From NCBI GenBank assembly GCA_021821565.1, contig JAKACI010000024.1, positions 1 to 11,659 on the forward strand: a stretch of DNA of 11,659 nt, read 5' to 3'. This document shows, piece by piece, positions 1-7,239 of this stretch. The stretch comes from a bacterium. GTDB taxonomy: Bacteria; SZUA-79; Acidulodesulfobacterales; Acidulodesulfobacteraceae. The notes under the pieces are model-generated. The model was not told the origin of the DNA. It made no database searches and saw nothing but the letters and a program-made list of their open reading frames with translations. Each line of letters opens with the position of its first letter. Position 1 is the stretch's first letter. A program made the position numbers and the translations under genes.

Positions 1-1
1 C

Positions 2-730
2 GCGGGGTTATTTTCTTTTATAAGCCCGTGCGTTTTTCCTTTAATACCGTCTTATCTGTCTTATATTTCAGGCTTGTCTATGGACGAACTTTTAAAAGAC
101 AATCCTAAAGCTAAATTTATAGCGGTTAAACATTCCTTGATGTTTATTTTAGGATTTACGGCAGTATTTGTTCTTCTGGGCGTATTTTCAAGCGCCGTAG
201 GGAGCTTGCTTCATTCAATATGGGTTATGAGGATAGCGGGAATATTTATAGTAATTATGGGACTGTTTATAATGGGAGCGTTTAGTAAGGTAAAATTTCT
301 GTCTTTTATGAACGCAGACGCAAACTTTAATTTAAAAAATAAACCGCTGGGATTAATAGGCTCCGCTCTTGTAGGCGTTGTATTTGCAGCAGCATGGACT
401 CCGTGCATCGGACCGATACTTGCTTCTATTCTTTTTATCGCCACTACAATGCATAATGCAACGGCGGGGGCTGAACTATTGTTTGTTTACGCTATGGGGC
501 TTGCGGTCCCCTTTTTCATAAGCGCTTTATCATTAAATTTGTTTTTATCTACATTTAAAAAGATAAAACCATTTATAAAAACTATATCTATAATAAGCGG
601 GGTTATTTTAATAGCCGCAGGGATACTGATATTTTTCAACTACTTATCCGTAATATCCTTATATTTCGGAAATACGTTTCACTATAATATACCTTATAAG
701 GATAATAGGCGAAAGACAAAAGTATTTTGA
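2..730 (+). CDS. ccdA: CcdA/DsbD-type thiol-disulfide transmembrane protein, 5' end outside the window
   Basis: The protein is predicted to carry electrons from cytoplasmic thioredoxin across the inner membrane, to reduce periplasmic thiols for cytochrome c maturation or disulfide repair. An open frame runs from the left edge, so the internal TTG (74) and ATG (80) are not the true start. The first visible codons encode FSFISPCVFPLIPSYLSY, the typical first helix of CcdA with its reactive Cys (codon 29-31). The paired motif WTPCIGP carries the second Cys (codon 404-406). These two cysteines form the redox pair in the family. About 242 residues are visible, with roughly six hydrophobic helices and a short basic tail (NRRKTKVF). 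Probably only a few N-terminal residues are missing, since this motif normally lies near residue 20-30. The family call is secure; the exact partner protein is unknown. Confidence 0.93.
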   Translation, partial: AGLFSFISPCVFPLIPSYLSYISGLSMDELLKDNPKAKFIAVKHSLMFILGFTAVFVLLGVFSSAVGSLLHSIWVMRIAGIFIVIMGLFIMGAFSKVKFLSFMNADANFNLKNKPLGLIGSALVGVVFAAAWTPCIGPILASILFIATTMHNATAGAELLFVYAMGLAVPFFISALSLNLFLSTFKKIKPFIKTISIISGVILIAAGILIFFNYLSVISLYFGNTFHYNIPYKDNRRKTKVF

Positions 731-864
731 TTATAATTTATAATTTTATTAAAGATAATAAAAAACTCTATTTATAAGGTTAATAATATTAATAAAGAAA
801 TATCTTATAATTATAATAGTCAAGTTTTGCCTTAAATTTAAATGTACTTAATGCCGGAGTTGAT

Positions 865-883
865 GCACTGTTGTGCTTTTTCT
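865..883 (+). terminator. Weak possible terminator after ccdA
   Basis: GCAC-TGTT-GTGC forms a 4-bp stem followed by TTTTTCT, about 135 bp past the ccdA stop codon. The stem is short, so this is only a candidate for a Rho-independent terminator. The gap 731-948 between the convergent ccdA and DUF2784 genes otherwise holds only AT-rich sequence and a 10-bp palindrome GCGTTAACGC at 909-918. Confidence 0.25.
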
Positions 884-948
884 AATTATTTTTTAATATA
901 GGCAGCGTGCGTTAACGCGGCAATTAATTCTTTGATATATAATCAAAA

Positions 949-1344
949 TCAAAGCAGAGGAGGAAATATATACCATAAATATATGGTATATAAAAACAAA
1001 ATTACATAAACAATTGAAAATGCCCATATTGGGAAATTATAATAAATAAGTCTATCAATATAAGTTTGAATAAAAGGAACGGAATAACCTTTTTCACCGG
1101 CAGCTTCCGATAAATCGCTTTGGATATAAGTTAGAAAACAAGCTTTTCCTAATACAGCTTGAATAGCTACAATAATCATTGAAACAAGATGGGCAAGACG
1201 CCACCAAAATTCGTATATAAACTTCCATTTAAATTTAGCTCCGATAGGAACAACTATAAAGCCAAAAATAATAAACAAAATTACAACCAAATGAAAATAT
1301 AGAACAAAACCCGATAATTCAACAAATTCTTCATTTGTTAACAT
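949..1344 (-). CDS. DUF2784-type small membrane protein
   Basis: This is a 131-residue membrane protein with three clear hydrophobic segments (about residues 11-34, 51-67 and 104-127). The pattern fits the DUF2784 family as I know it. It has an early His in helix 1 (H18, in YFHLVVILFIIFG), a Trp/Arg-rich loop (FWWRLAH, 46-52), a Cys after the second helix (C69), and the hallmark AGEKGY...FIQTYIDRLIYY stretch at 82-102. The length is normal for the family. Its function is unknown. The start ATG has no visible Shine-Dalgarno; the upstream DNA is an AT-only run of ATAT/TAATA repeats. It converges on ccdA, which gives no functional link. The family call is from memory of the motif order. Confidence 0.8.
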   Translation of the reverse strand: MLTNEEFVELSGFVLYFHLVVILFIIFGFIVVPIGAKFKWKFIYEFWWRLAHLVSMIIVAIQAVLGKACFLTYIQSDLSEAAGEKGYSVPFIQTYIDRLIYYNFPIWAFSIVYVILFLYTIYLWYIFPPLL

Positions 1345-1673
1345 AATATATAATATATAATATATATAATTAAAATAAAATAATATATCTATTTTTAATT
1401 GTTTTTATATGTTTTATTATAACACAAAATATATAATTCAATGATGGGTAATTCTACCTTAATCCTGCAATAGAATTTTATATACTGGATTCCCGCTTTC
1501 GCGGGAATGACTTTGCGGAGTTTTATTATTTCACCTTTTGTGTGTCATTCCAGCGTAAGCAGGAATCCAGAGTTATTTAGCATTAGAACTTATAAATAGT
1601 TTCTAACGCAGGATTAAGGTTCTATTATGCAATAAACATAACAATAATGTAATAAAATAATAATTAAATAATA
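1345..1673. other. Intergenic region with a repeat element between divergent genes
   Basis: This gap of 329 bp lies between the divergent DUF2784 and pabB genes. The outer parts (1345-1455 and 1621-1673) are almost pure A/T and must contain the promoters of both genes, though I cannot pick convincing -35/-10 pairs. The middle is the inverted-repeat element annotated separately. No ORF is supportable here. Confidence 0.7.
1456..1620. repeat. 165-bp MITE-like element with nested hairpins
   Basis: The ends are inverted repeats: 1456-1475 (ACCTTAATCCTGCAATAGAA) and 1601-1620 (TTCTAACGCAGGATTAAGGT). They agree over the outer 13 bases and most of the rest. Inside lie two inverted copies of a 26-bp hairpin unit, at 1486-1511 and 1544-1569, matching at 23 of 26 positions. 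The core of the first is ATTCCCGCTTTCGCGGGAAT. Related pieces occur at 4970-4997, 8383-8454, 8519-8544 and 8687-8706. There is no coding capacity. It resembles a non-autonomous miniature element or REP/BIME-type repeat; the mobilising enzyme is not in the window. Confidence 0.75.
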
Positions 1674-2768
1674 ATGAATTGTAATAATATTAATAATAAT
1701 ATCGCGAATAAATTAAATTTCTTTGATTTAATGAATTGTTATGCTGAAAATAATATAAGTTTTGTGTTTATTATTGATTATGAATTAAAATCGCCTTTAA
1801 TATTTAAGTTATCGGAAGTTAATAACTCTGATATTAATAAATATTGCAAAAGTAATATTATTAATAATAAAACAATAAAAATAAAATATAACATAGACGG
1901 ATTTAAAAACTATAATATAAATAATTACAATAATAAACAAAAAACTATTAAAAATTATAAAAATATATCCATAAAAAAATTTCCTATAGATTTTGAAACA
2001 TACAATAATAGCTTTAAATTAGTAACCGATGAACAAAAAAAAGGCAATTCTTTTCTTTTAAATTTGACATTTAAAACGCCTATAGAAATTAATTATTTAT
2101 CCTTAGAAGATATTTTTTATTTAAGTATTGCAAAATATAAGCTTTATTTTATTAAAGACGGTTATGAATTTGTAGTTTTTTCTCCTGAAACTTTTATAAA
2201 TATAGACGAAAAAAATAGAATTTTTACATATCCGGTAAAAGGAACAACTGACGCAAAATTACAAAACTCTAAAAAAAATTTATTACACAACAGCAAAGAA
2301 TTAGCCGAACATCTAACGGTCGTAGATTTATTGAGAAATGATTTAAATATAGTGAGTTCTGAGATAAAAGTAAACAAATTCCGTTATATAGAAAAAATTA
2401 GAACAAATGCAAGTCCATTATTGCAAATGGTTTCAGAAATTGAAGGCAAATTAAAAGATGGCTATATTAAAAAATTAGGAGATATTTTTTTAAAATTACT
2501 GCCGGCAGGTTCAATTTCCGGGGCACCTAAACGCAAAACATTAGAAATAATTAAACAGGCTGAATTAGAACCGAGAGGCTATTATACAGGTGTTTTTGGT
2601 TATTATGACGCTATAAAAAATTGCCTTAAAAGTTCCGTTATGATAAGATTTATTGAAAATAAAGACAATAAATTATATTATAGAAGCGGCGGCGGAATAA
2701 CAATTTATAGCGATGCCTTAAAAGAATATAATGAAATGATAGAAAAAATATATGTACCGATTTATTGA
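1674..2768 (+). CDS. pabB: Aminodeoxychorismate synthase component I (PabB), short form
   Basis: The enzyme converts chorismate plus ammonia to 4-amino-4-deoxychorismate, the first step of p-aminobenzoate (folate) synthesis, in the cytoplasm. The C-terminal chorismate-binding domain (about residues 105-362) is complete: SPETF at 170-174, YPVKGT at 186-191, AEHL at 211-214, VDLLRND at 217-223, GSISGAPK at 279-286, GYYTGVFGY at 302-310 and RSGGGIT at 337-343. The Lys of PVKGT (K189) is the residue that separates PabB from TrpE, which has Ala there. The N-terminal 100 residues are short and Asn-rich (NINNYNNKQK around 81-90), though NISFVFIIDY (27-36) fits the usual start of short PabB proteins. 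No Shine-Dalgarno is visible, so the start is the least certain part; M20 is an alternative. No pabA glutaminase is present in the window. The pabC frame overlaps the 3' end. Confidence 0.92.
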   Translation: MNCNNINNNIANKLNFFDLMNCYAENNISFVFIIDYELKSPLIFKLSEVNNSDINKYCKSNIINNKTIKIKYNIDGFKNYNINNYNNKQKTIKNYKNISIKKFPIDFETYNNSFKLVTDEQKKGNSFLLNLTFKTPIEINYLSLEDIFYLSIAKYKLYFIKDGYEFVVFSPETFINIDEKNRIFTYPVKGTTDAKLQNSKKNLLHNSKELAEHLTVVDLLRNDLNIVSSEIKVNKFRYIEKIRTNASPLLQMVSEIEGKLKDGYIKKLGDIFLKLLPAGSISGAPKRKTLEIIKQAELEPRGYYTGVFGYYDAIKNCLKSSVMIRFIENKDNKLYYRSGGGITIYSDALKEYNEMIEKIYVPIY

Positions 2769-3453
2769 AACAATCAAATTAGAAGACGGAAATTTCAAAT
2801 TAATAGACTATCATAATAAAAGGCTGAATAAAACTATTCTTCATTTTTTTAAGAAAAGCCCTGCGATAGACATCGGAAAATTTCTCCCGCTTGCCGATAC
2901 CGAGTTTAAAAAAGGATTATTTAAATGCAGAATTATATATTCCGATAAAATAGAAAATATTGAAATTACCCCTTATGTAAAAAAAAATATTAAAAGATTA
3001 AAAATTGTAAGATCAAATATAGATTATAGCTTTAAATATGAAAACAGAAATAATATTGATGATATTATTCATAATACAATCAATAATTTCTTATTAGAAA
3101 AAGAAAGTTTTAAAAATAAAAACCGTTCAAATCCTGAAAATGTTAATAATTTAAAAGACGTTAATAAAAATGAGTTAGCTAATAAGTTAGCCATTGATAT
3201 TTTAATAGTAAAAAACGGATTAATCACCGATACATCTTATTCAAATATCATATTATATGACGGAAAAGAATGGTTCGCCCCCAAAAGTTTTATTTTAAAC
3301 GGGGTTAAAAGACAATTTCTTTTAAATACAGGTAAAATTAAAGAAATAAAGATTGCTTTGGAGGATTTAAAAAATTTTGAAAAAATTTCTTTAATAAATG
3401 CAATGCTTGAACCGCAAGATATTGAAATTGGCATAGAAAATATATTTGAATAA
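2752..3453 (+). CDS. pabC: Aminotransferase class IV, aminodeoxychorismate lyase (PabC-like)
   Basis: This is a PLP enzyme of 233 residues predicted to release pyruvate from aminodeoxychorismate, giving p-aminobenzoate. Its start overlaps the pabB stop by 17 bp, which points to one mRNA and coupled translation. The usual order of motifs is present. HNKRLNKT (21-28) resembles the substrate-side H..RL..T. DYSFKYENR (91-99) holds the likely PLP lysine K95. ITDTSYSNI, followed by a Trp-Phe-Ala-Pro turn and LNGVKRQFLL, forms the C-terminal cofactor-binding part. Between them, residues about 113-145 are an Asn/Lys-rich insert (NKNRSNPENVNNLKDVNKNE) not expected in the family. The DTSYSN motif lacks the Glu usual in branched-chain aminotransferases, which fits the PabC-like group found next to short PabB. 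Substrate is inferred from the neighbour. Confidence 0.85.
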   Translation: MYRFIETIKLEDGNFKLIDYHNKRLNKTILHFFKKSPAIDIGKFLPLADTEFKKGLFKCRIIYSDKIENIEITPYVKKNIKRLKIVRSNIDYSFKYENRNNIDDIIHNTINNFLLEKESFKNKNRSNPENVNNLKDVNKNELANKLAIDILIVKNGLITDTSYSNIILYDGKEWFAPKSFILNGVKRQFLLNTGKIKEIKIALEDLKNFEKISLINAMLEPQDIEIGIENIFE

Positions 3454-3531
3454 TAATCTTAATGAAAACGCCAAAGAAATCAGAACATCTAATAATTTCT
3501 TCTATAAAATATATCGGAATAAATAATTTTT

Positions 3532-4293
3532 TTAATGAAACAGCATTGAAACTCCTACAATAAGCAAAGTAATGCCTAAAATAATAATAAGCGTCTCCTT
3601 TTTACTTTTAATTGCTATTCTTGCAAACAAAATTCCTGAAGGAATTGCAATAATCCCTATAAAAAATGCGTCAAATAAATTTATATGTTTTAAAGCGATG
3701 TAACCTATAGCGCCGCTTAATGCGGCTATAATCATAACAAGCGTTGATGTTCCGATGGAATCTTTTATTGCTAATCCAAAGACTATAATATACACAAGCA
3801 TGTATAATACGCCGCCGCTTGTGCCGAGAAGACCTGCAAGAATTCCTATAATAAAACCAAAAATAAGTATAATTATAAAATTTATGTGCGGATTCTCAAA
3901 ATGGAAAACCCTTTTTTCTTGATATTTTCCTTTTGTTTTTAAGAAAAAAGCACCCATTAACAACATAAATACGCCGAATATTTTTTCTAAAAGCCTCTGC
4001 GGCATACTGACTGAAATATATGCGCCAAGCTGAGCGCCTACTACCGCTCCTATCATTGTAGGTATGCCGATGCGGTAATTAACTCTTTTTTTAAAGGCAT
4101 ACGTTGCCGTCACCGAAAATGAGACTATAACGTCAATTAAAAGGCTTGTGCCTATTGCTATTGAAATGGGTACATTAAATATAAAAGCAAGCACGGGAAC
4201 GACTATTATAACGCCGGATGCCCCTATAAGACCAGTCGCTGCGCCGACTATTATTCCCGTTATAGAAAGTATAACTATGTTTAAAATATCCAT
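3532..4293 (-). CDS. TauE/SafE-family permease (sulfite or organosulfur anion exporter)
   Basis: This 253-residue inner-membrane protein has about eight hydrophobic helices in two related halves. The halves share the family motifs: GLIGASG (21-27) with AIGTS (46-50), and GLLGTSGG (154-161) with SIGTS (179-183). A basic linker (KTKGKYQEKR, about 119-128) separates them. Characterised TauE/SafE members export sulfite or sulfoacetate, or take up sulfur compounds, but many are uncharacterised. The substrate here is only suggested by the DsrE-type genes upstream on the same strand. No Shine-Dalgarno is visible; the leader is a tandem AT repeat (4303-4340). The stop codon faces pabC across about 78 bp with no clear terminator. 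The family call is strong; the transported ion is unknown. Confidence 0.9.
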   Translation of the reverse strand: MDILNIVILSITGIIVGAATGLIGASGVIIVVPVLAFIFNVPISIAIGTSLLIDVIVSFSVTATYAFKKRVNYRIGIPTMIGAVVGAQLGAYISVSMPQRLLEKIFGVFMLLMGAFFLKTKGKYQEKRVFHFENPHINFIIILIFGFIIGILAGLLGTSGGVLYMLVYIIVFGLAIKDSIGTSTLVMIIAALSGAIGYIALKHINLFDAFFIGIIAIPSGILFARIAIKSKKETLIIILGITLLIVGVSMLFH

Positions 4294-4302
4294 ATAATAA
4301 TA

Positions 4303-4340
4303 TATAATAATTAAAATAAAATATAATAATTAAAATAAAA
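4303..4340. repeat. Two tandem copies of a 19-bp AT repeat
   Basis: TATAATAATTAAAATAAAA occurs twice, perfectly, at 4303-4321 and 4322-4340. The copies sit 9 bp upstream of the TauE/SafE start codon (- strand), so they lie in its leader or promoter. A similar AATTAAAATAAAATAATA stretch lies before the DUF2784 gene near 1370. Confidence 0.7.
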
Positions 4341-4464
4341 TAAATAAAAAGCAAAACTTATAAGTTTAAAAAATTCAAGTAAAAGATTTAAATAAAGTTT
4401 AATAGGACAATTTGTTAATCTAATTTAATCCAATAAATAGAAAGCGCAAATATAAAATAATAAA

Positions 4465-4881
4465 TTAAAATTGCATAAATATCTCCGATTTGTTTGCCTT
4501 TTCAATTAAAAACCACGCTGCCCCGACTATACCGTCAATTTCAGGCAGCAGCATTTCATCTGTTATAGAAAATTTAGCAGCGGCATTAGAGCAGATATAA
4601 AAATGGATTCCTTCAGTACGCTTTAATTCTTTAATTATTGAATATAAATTATCCGGAAGACCGATTCTTTTTAAACCTTCCTTTAATTCATCAAGCATAT
4701 TTTTATGGATTAAATAATCTTCGGCAGTTTTTATACCTTCTTTTGTTACAAGTTTCGCGGCAAAACCGACAAACAAAACATTTATCTCGTCATAAATAGC
4801 ACTTCCTAAATGTATAAAATCAAACGGCGTTAATATAGCATCAAATGCATCATTGGATATAATAACAGACATTCTTTGCAT
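4465..4881 (-). CDS. DsrE/DsrF-like (DrsE_2-type) sulfur-relay protein
   Basis: This is a small soluble protein of 138 residues with the DsrE-like alpha/beta fold. It starts MSVIISNDAFDAIL, as in the DrsE_2 (DsrE/F/DsrH-like) group. Further on comes a region EGIHFYICSNAAAKFSI with a Cys at the position where relatives bind persulfide (C97 counted from the start used here). It ends with EIDGIVGAAWFLIEKANKSE, matching the family C-terminus. An in-frame ATG 12 bases further upstream would read MGGT, but those codons are the Shine-Dalgarno itself (GGAGG at 4886-4890, 4 bases before the ATG at 4881), so I choose 4881. It follows the DMT permease and precedes the TauE/SafE permease on the same strand. 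Sulfur-carrier function is inferred from the family, and the substrate is unknown. Confidence 0.8.
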   Translation of the reverse strand: MQRMSVIISNDAFDAILTPFDFIHLGSAIYDEINVLFVGFAAKLVTKEGIKTAEDYLIHKNMLDELKEGLKRIGLPDNLYSIIKELKRTEGIHFYICSNAAAKFSITDEMLLPEIDGIVGAAWFLIEKANKSEIFMQF

Positions 4882-4885
4882 TGTT

Positions 4886-4890
4886 CCTCC
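4886..4890 (-). promoter_or_regulatory. Shine-Dalgarno that decides the start of the DrsE_2-like gene
   Basis: On the minus strand this reads GGAGG, 4 bases before ATG (4881). It lies inside the frame of an upstream ATG (4893), which argues against that longer start. Confidence 0.75.
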
Positions 4891-4969
4891 CATAATAATA
4901 ATGTATTATACAAATATCATTTTAATTTAAATGCCAATTTTATTATTTATATTTTTATTATTTATAATT

Positions 4970-4997
4970 ATAAATAGTTTCTAATGCGAGATTAAGG
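4970..4997. repeat. Solo end of the dispersed element
   Basis: This 28-bp stretch matches the right-hand end of the 1456-1620 element (1592-1619) at 25 of 28 positions (ATAAATAGTTTCTAA...GATTAAGG). No partner end is visible nearby, so it looks like a remnant or a solo end. It lies downstream of the DMT permease gene and upstream of the DrsE_2-like gene. Confidence 0.65.
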
Positions 4998-5026
4998 ATA
5001 TAATATATTTACTATTTACTCCTTAT

Positions 5027-5992
5027 TTATTTATCAAATGTTTCTTCTAATTCTTCTATGGTTTCTTCTTTTACTTCCGCTGTTTTTTCTTTAAGTATTA
5101 CAAATATAATGCCGCCTAATATTAAAATAGCCGAAATGAAAAAATTTAACGATATTTTTTCATTTAAAAATATTATACCTAAAGCTGCTGCTATCGCAGG
5201 CGTTAATAATTGAACGGACGATGATAAAACACGGGATAATTTTGTTACTACCTTATACCATAGCATATAAAAAAGCGCTGAAAATATTGCTCCGGATAAA
5301 ACACCCATCATTATCGGATTTAAATAAACATAGGGCGTTTTAATGTATTGCTCATTAATAAATCCATTTTTAAAGAACGCAAATATTATTATAAAAGGAA
5401 TAAAATAGACTAAAGAATAAATAAAATTTGATGCTGTCCTTAATAAATATTGTTTTTCAAATTTACCTTTTAACGTATAAATTCCCCAGCCTATTCCTGA
5501 AATAATCATCATAAAAGCACCAAAATACCCGATGAAATTTTTAGGAACGGATAATCCTTTATATACAAGCAGAACGAAACCTCCCATTGAAATTATAACG
5601 CCTAACCATTGCAATAAAAAAAGTTTTTCTTTATGAATTAATATTGCATCTCCAATTATTGTGAATTGGACGGCAGAAAACACTAAAAGCGCTCCAACGG
5701 CTACACCGACTTCAATATAGCCGACTGAAAAACAAAATGCATATACAAATAATGCAAATGCAGATAAATAATTGGGTTTTGGAAGTTTAATTTTTTTATA
5801 AGAAATGATTAGAAAAAGCATTAACGCTCCGCTTCCAAGACGCAGCAAACTGTATGTCAATGGACTTAATGCGCTATTATGCAGCGCAGTTCTCGCAAGC
5901 AGGCTGTTTACCGCAAATCCAAAAATTGTTAAAAAAGTCAAGAAAGCAATCCATATATAATTTAATTTATTTGATTTTTTTATATATTGCAT
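5027..5992 (-). CDS. DMT-superfamily permease (EamA family)
   Basis: This 321-residue inner-membrane protein has ten predicted helices in two EamA repeats (about residues 15-145 and 160-300). Typical family features are visible. It starts with an FGFAVNSLLARTAL-type first helix. SPLTYSLLRLGSGALML marks the second helix, and the second repeat closes with LTPAIAAALGIIFLNEKIS. That Pro- and Glu-containing stretch near residues 262-282 is the most conserved signature in the group. The tail is acidic (EEIEELEETFDK-like) and probably cytoplasmic. Family members move amino acids, nucleosides or other metabolites; the substrate cannot be read from the sequence. It lies between two DsrE-type genes on the same strand, so a thiol or sulfur compound is possible but unproven. 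No Shine-Dalgarno is visible. A pentanucleotide repeat lies 32 bp upstream. Confidence 0.88.
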   Translation of the reverse strand: MQYIKKSNKLNYIWIAFLTFLTIFGFAVNSLLARTALHNSALSPLTYSLLRLGSGALMLFLIISYKKIKLPKPNYLSAFALFVYAFCFSVGYIEVGVAVGALLVFSAVQFTIIGDAILIHKEKLFLLQWLGVIISMGGFVLLVYKGLSVPKNFIGYFGAFMMIISGIGWGIYTLKGKFEKQYLLRTASNFIYSLVYFIPFIIIFAFFKNGFINEQYIKTPYVYLNPIMMGVLSGAIFSALFYMLWYKVVTKLSRVLSSSVQLLTPAIAAALGIIFLNEKISLNFFISAILILGGIIFVILKEKTAEVKEETIEELEETFDK

Positions 5993-6024
5993 AAAATATT
6001 TTATTATTAATAATAGTATTTTTT

Positions 6025-6062
6025 AACATAACATAACATAACATAACATAACATAACATAAC
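6025..6062. repeat. (AACAT)n simple sequence repeat, seven copies
   Basis: AACAT is repeated seven times without error (6025-6059), followed by a partial AAC. It starts 32 bp upstream of the DMT permease start codon (- strand). The 249-bp gap around it (5993-6241) is otherwise AT-rich, with no supportable gene. Confidence 0.9.
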
Positions 6063-6241
6063 GCGATAATTTAAAAAGTTACCTGAACAATGGTATATAT
6101 AATAAATATAATTTAATTTTTAACTTTTCCATGAAAAATATAATAAACTATATTGCATTGCTGCTATTTTATATTATCTTATATTATTGAAAATTTTTAA
6201 AGCAATTAAGTATTAAACTATTAAATATTAAAAAGTAAATA

Positions 6242-6595
6242 TTAAAAAGTCATAGGCTGATAACCTTCCGACATTAATTGAGCAATACATCCTCCCGCCG
6301 AAGGAACCATAATAATCTTTTTTCCGATTAAAATATCCGTGACTCCATAAGCATCTGCAATAACAACACAGGCATGAGACATAATATTATTATTTAAAAT
6401 TTGTTCGTAAGCTTCCAGAATATCTTTATCGTCTGTTTTAGCGATAAAATCTTCCGCCTGCCCGACAAAAATCAATTTGACATCTTCAAACGCTCCGCTG
6501 TTCATTGTTCTCCATGCCATATTGAGACCGAGCAAAACTTTAACAGGATTTTCTGCTCCTGATAAAATGACAATCAATGCTTTTGACCTTAACAC
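6242..6595 (-). CDS. DsrE-family protein
   Basis: This is a soluble 117-residue protein of the DsrE-like family. The N-terminus (KALIVILSGAENPVKVLLGL) and the following EDVKLIFVGQAEDFI are the usual first two strands, here of the type found in stand-alone DsrE proteins. C76, in HACVVIADAYGV, is at the position of the reactive Cys; C103 is a second Cys. The C-terminus (IAQLMSEGYQPMTF) also fits. The start is GTG at 6595. It is well supported by AGGAGG (6603-6608) 7 bases upstream. The gene lies about 425 bp downstream of the DsrH-like mini-gene and seems to have its own promoter, described separately. A role in binding or passing sulfane sulfur is inferred from the family. Confidence 0.85.
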   Translation of the reverse strand: MLRSKALIVILSGAENPVKVLLGLNMAWRTMNSGAFEDVKLIFVGQAEDFIAKTDDKDILEAYEQILNNNIMSHACVVIADAYGVTDILIGKKIIMVPSAGGCIAQLMSEGYQPMTF

Positions 6596-6790
6596 TTTAA
6601 ATCCTCCTATGTAATTATTTAATTTAAAATACTTATTACTATCTATATTAATTTTAGTATAAATATAAATTTACAAACAAAATAAAAAAAATCATTATAA
6701 AAAAAATCATTTCATCATCATAATATTTTTTTTATTTTTATAATGTTCGATTAATCAAAAATATTGAAATTTTAAATTCAATAATTTAAG

Positions 6791-6834
6791 ATACCGACTG
6801 GTCTGTATTTTAATATATAAAAAAAATTTGTCAA
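6791..6834 (-). promoter_or_regulatory. Sigma70-type promoter with overlapping operator-like palindrome
   Basis: On the minus strand TTGACA (6829-6834) is followed after 16 bases by TAAAAT (6807-6812). Directly after it lies an imperfect palindrome at 6791-6808 (minus strand ATACAGACCAGTCGGTAT, 14 of 18 positions symmetric). The GAC-N2-GTC core resembles operators of TetR-type repressors. It covers the expected transcription start, the usual place for a repressor. It would drive the DsrE-family gene at 6595 with a leader of about 200 nt. The -35/-10 pair is seen directly; the regulator class is inference. Confidence 0.5.
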
Positions 6835-6919
6835 GTTATTTGGATTTAAAATCCTCAATGTAATGTTATATCAGTATGCATCAGATAAAACTACATGATA
6901 CGACATTATCGCTTCAGCC

Positions 6920-6979
6920 AAAATTGCCGATAGAAAATTATTTTTCGGGATGAGCCGTCTGAATGCCGACGGCTTTAAA
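6920..6979. repeat. Dispersed repeat, copy 1
   Basis: It begins AAAATTGCCGATAGA (6920-6934) and continues through GATGAGCCGTCTGAATGCCG to GGCTTTAAA. The second part recurs in inverted orientation at 8460-8508. The 15-bp beginning recurs at 8328-8342 and, inverted, at 8745-8759. Its higher GC content stands out from the surroundings. Confidence 0.75.
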
Positions 6980-7021
6980 AGAAGATTCTCTTAATAATTA
7001 TAATCTTAAGCCTTAAACTCC

Positions 7022-7192
7022 CTACCAACAAAATATCTTATCATGTTCAAAAACTTCTTTTACGAAACTATCATAATTTACACTATCTTCGTAAAGTTTA
7101 ATAAGATTAACTTTATTTGCTTTAGAATGAAAATTAACTATTTCTAATTCTGTCTCAGACGGCTCTTTTTTAAATATATGGAGTATTTTCAT
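7022..7192 (-). CDS. 56-residue DsrH/TusB-like mini-protein
   Basis: This is a short gene starting at ATG 7192, with GAGGAG (7202-7207) 9 bases upstream, and ending in TAG. The N-terminus MKILHIFKKEPSE resembles the start of DsrH/TusB (M-LH-v-KSP). The C-terminus SFVKEVFEHDKIFCW resembles the conserved DsrH end (dFV-Lv-eHDkv-sW), ending in Trp. The middle is only about 25 residues, so the protein is roughly 40 residues shorter than ordinary DsrH. Its only Cys is C55, next to the terminal Trp. It is 47 bp downstream of the DsrF-like gene, in the E-F-H order of dsrEFH/tusDCB. A role in a sulfur-relay complex is inferred from these two end motifs and position; it may equally be a separate small family. 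Confidence 0.72.
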   Translation of the reverse strand: MKILHIFKKEPSETELEIVNFHSKANKVNLIKLYEDSVNYDSFVKEVFEHDKIFCW

Positions 7193-7239
7193 GCTTCATT
7201 TCTCCTCAAAATAAAAATAAACTTTAAATTAAATCAATA

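Larger units (their letters stand above)
6596..7021. other. Intergenic region with promoter and repeat
   Basis: The 426-bp gap lies between the DsrH-like mini-gene and the DsrE-family gene. It contains the leader of the latter (about 200 nt), a promoter with an operator-like palindrome (6791-6834) and a dispersed repeat (6920-6979). I see no further ORF. Confidence 0.7.

Noticed and set aside
2162..2377. 71-codon frame on the - strand inside pabB
   Set aside because: It is a mirror frame of the conserved PabB catalytic domain.
3454..3531. Bidirectional terminator between convergent pabC and TauE/SafE genes
   Set aside because: Only a weak AAGAAAT/ATTTCTT pairing is present, with no GC stem.
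4882..4893. Longer start (MGGT) for the DrsE_2-like protein
   Set aside because: These codons form the Shine-Dalgarno GGAGG for the ATG at 4881, and family members start near MSVIIS.
6131..6190. 19-residue hydrophobic ORF (+ strand, MKNIINYIALLL...)
   Set aside because: It has no Shine-Dalgarno. Such short frames are expected by chance in AT-rich DNA.
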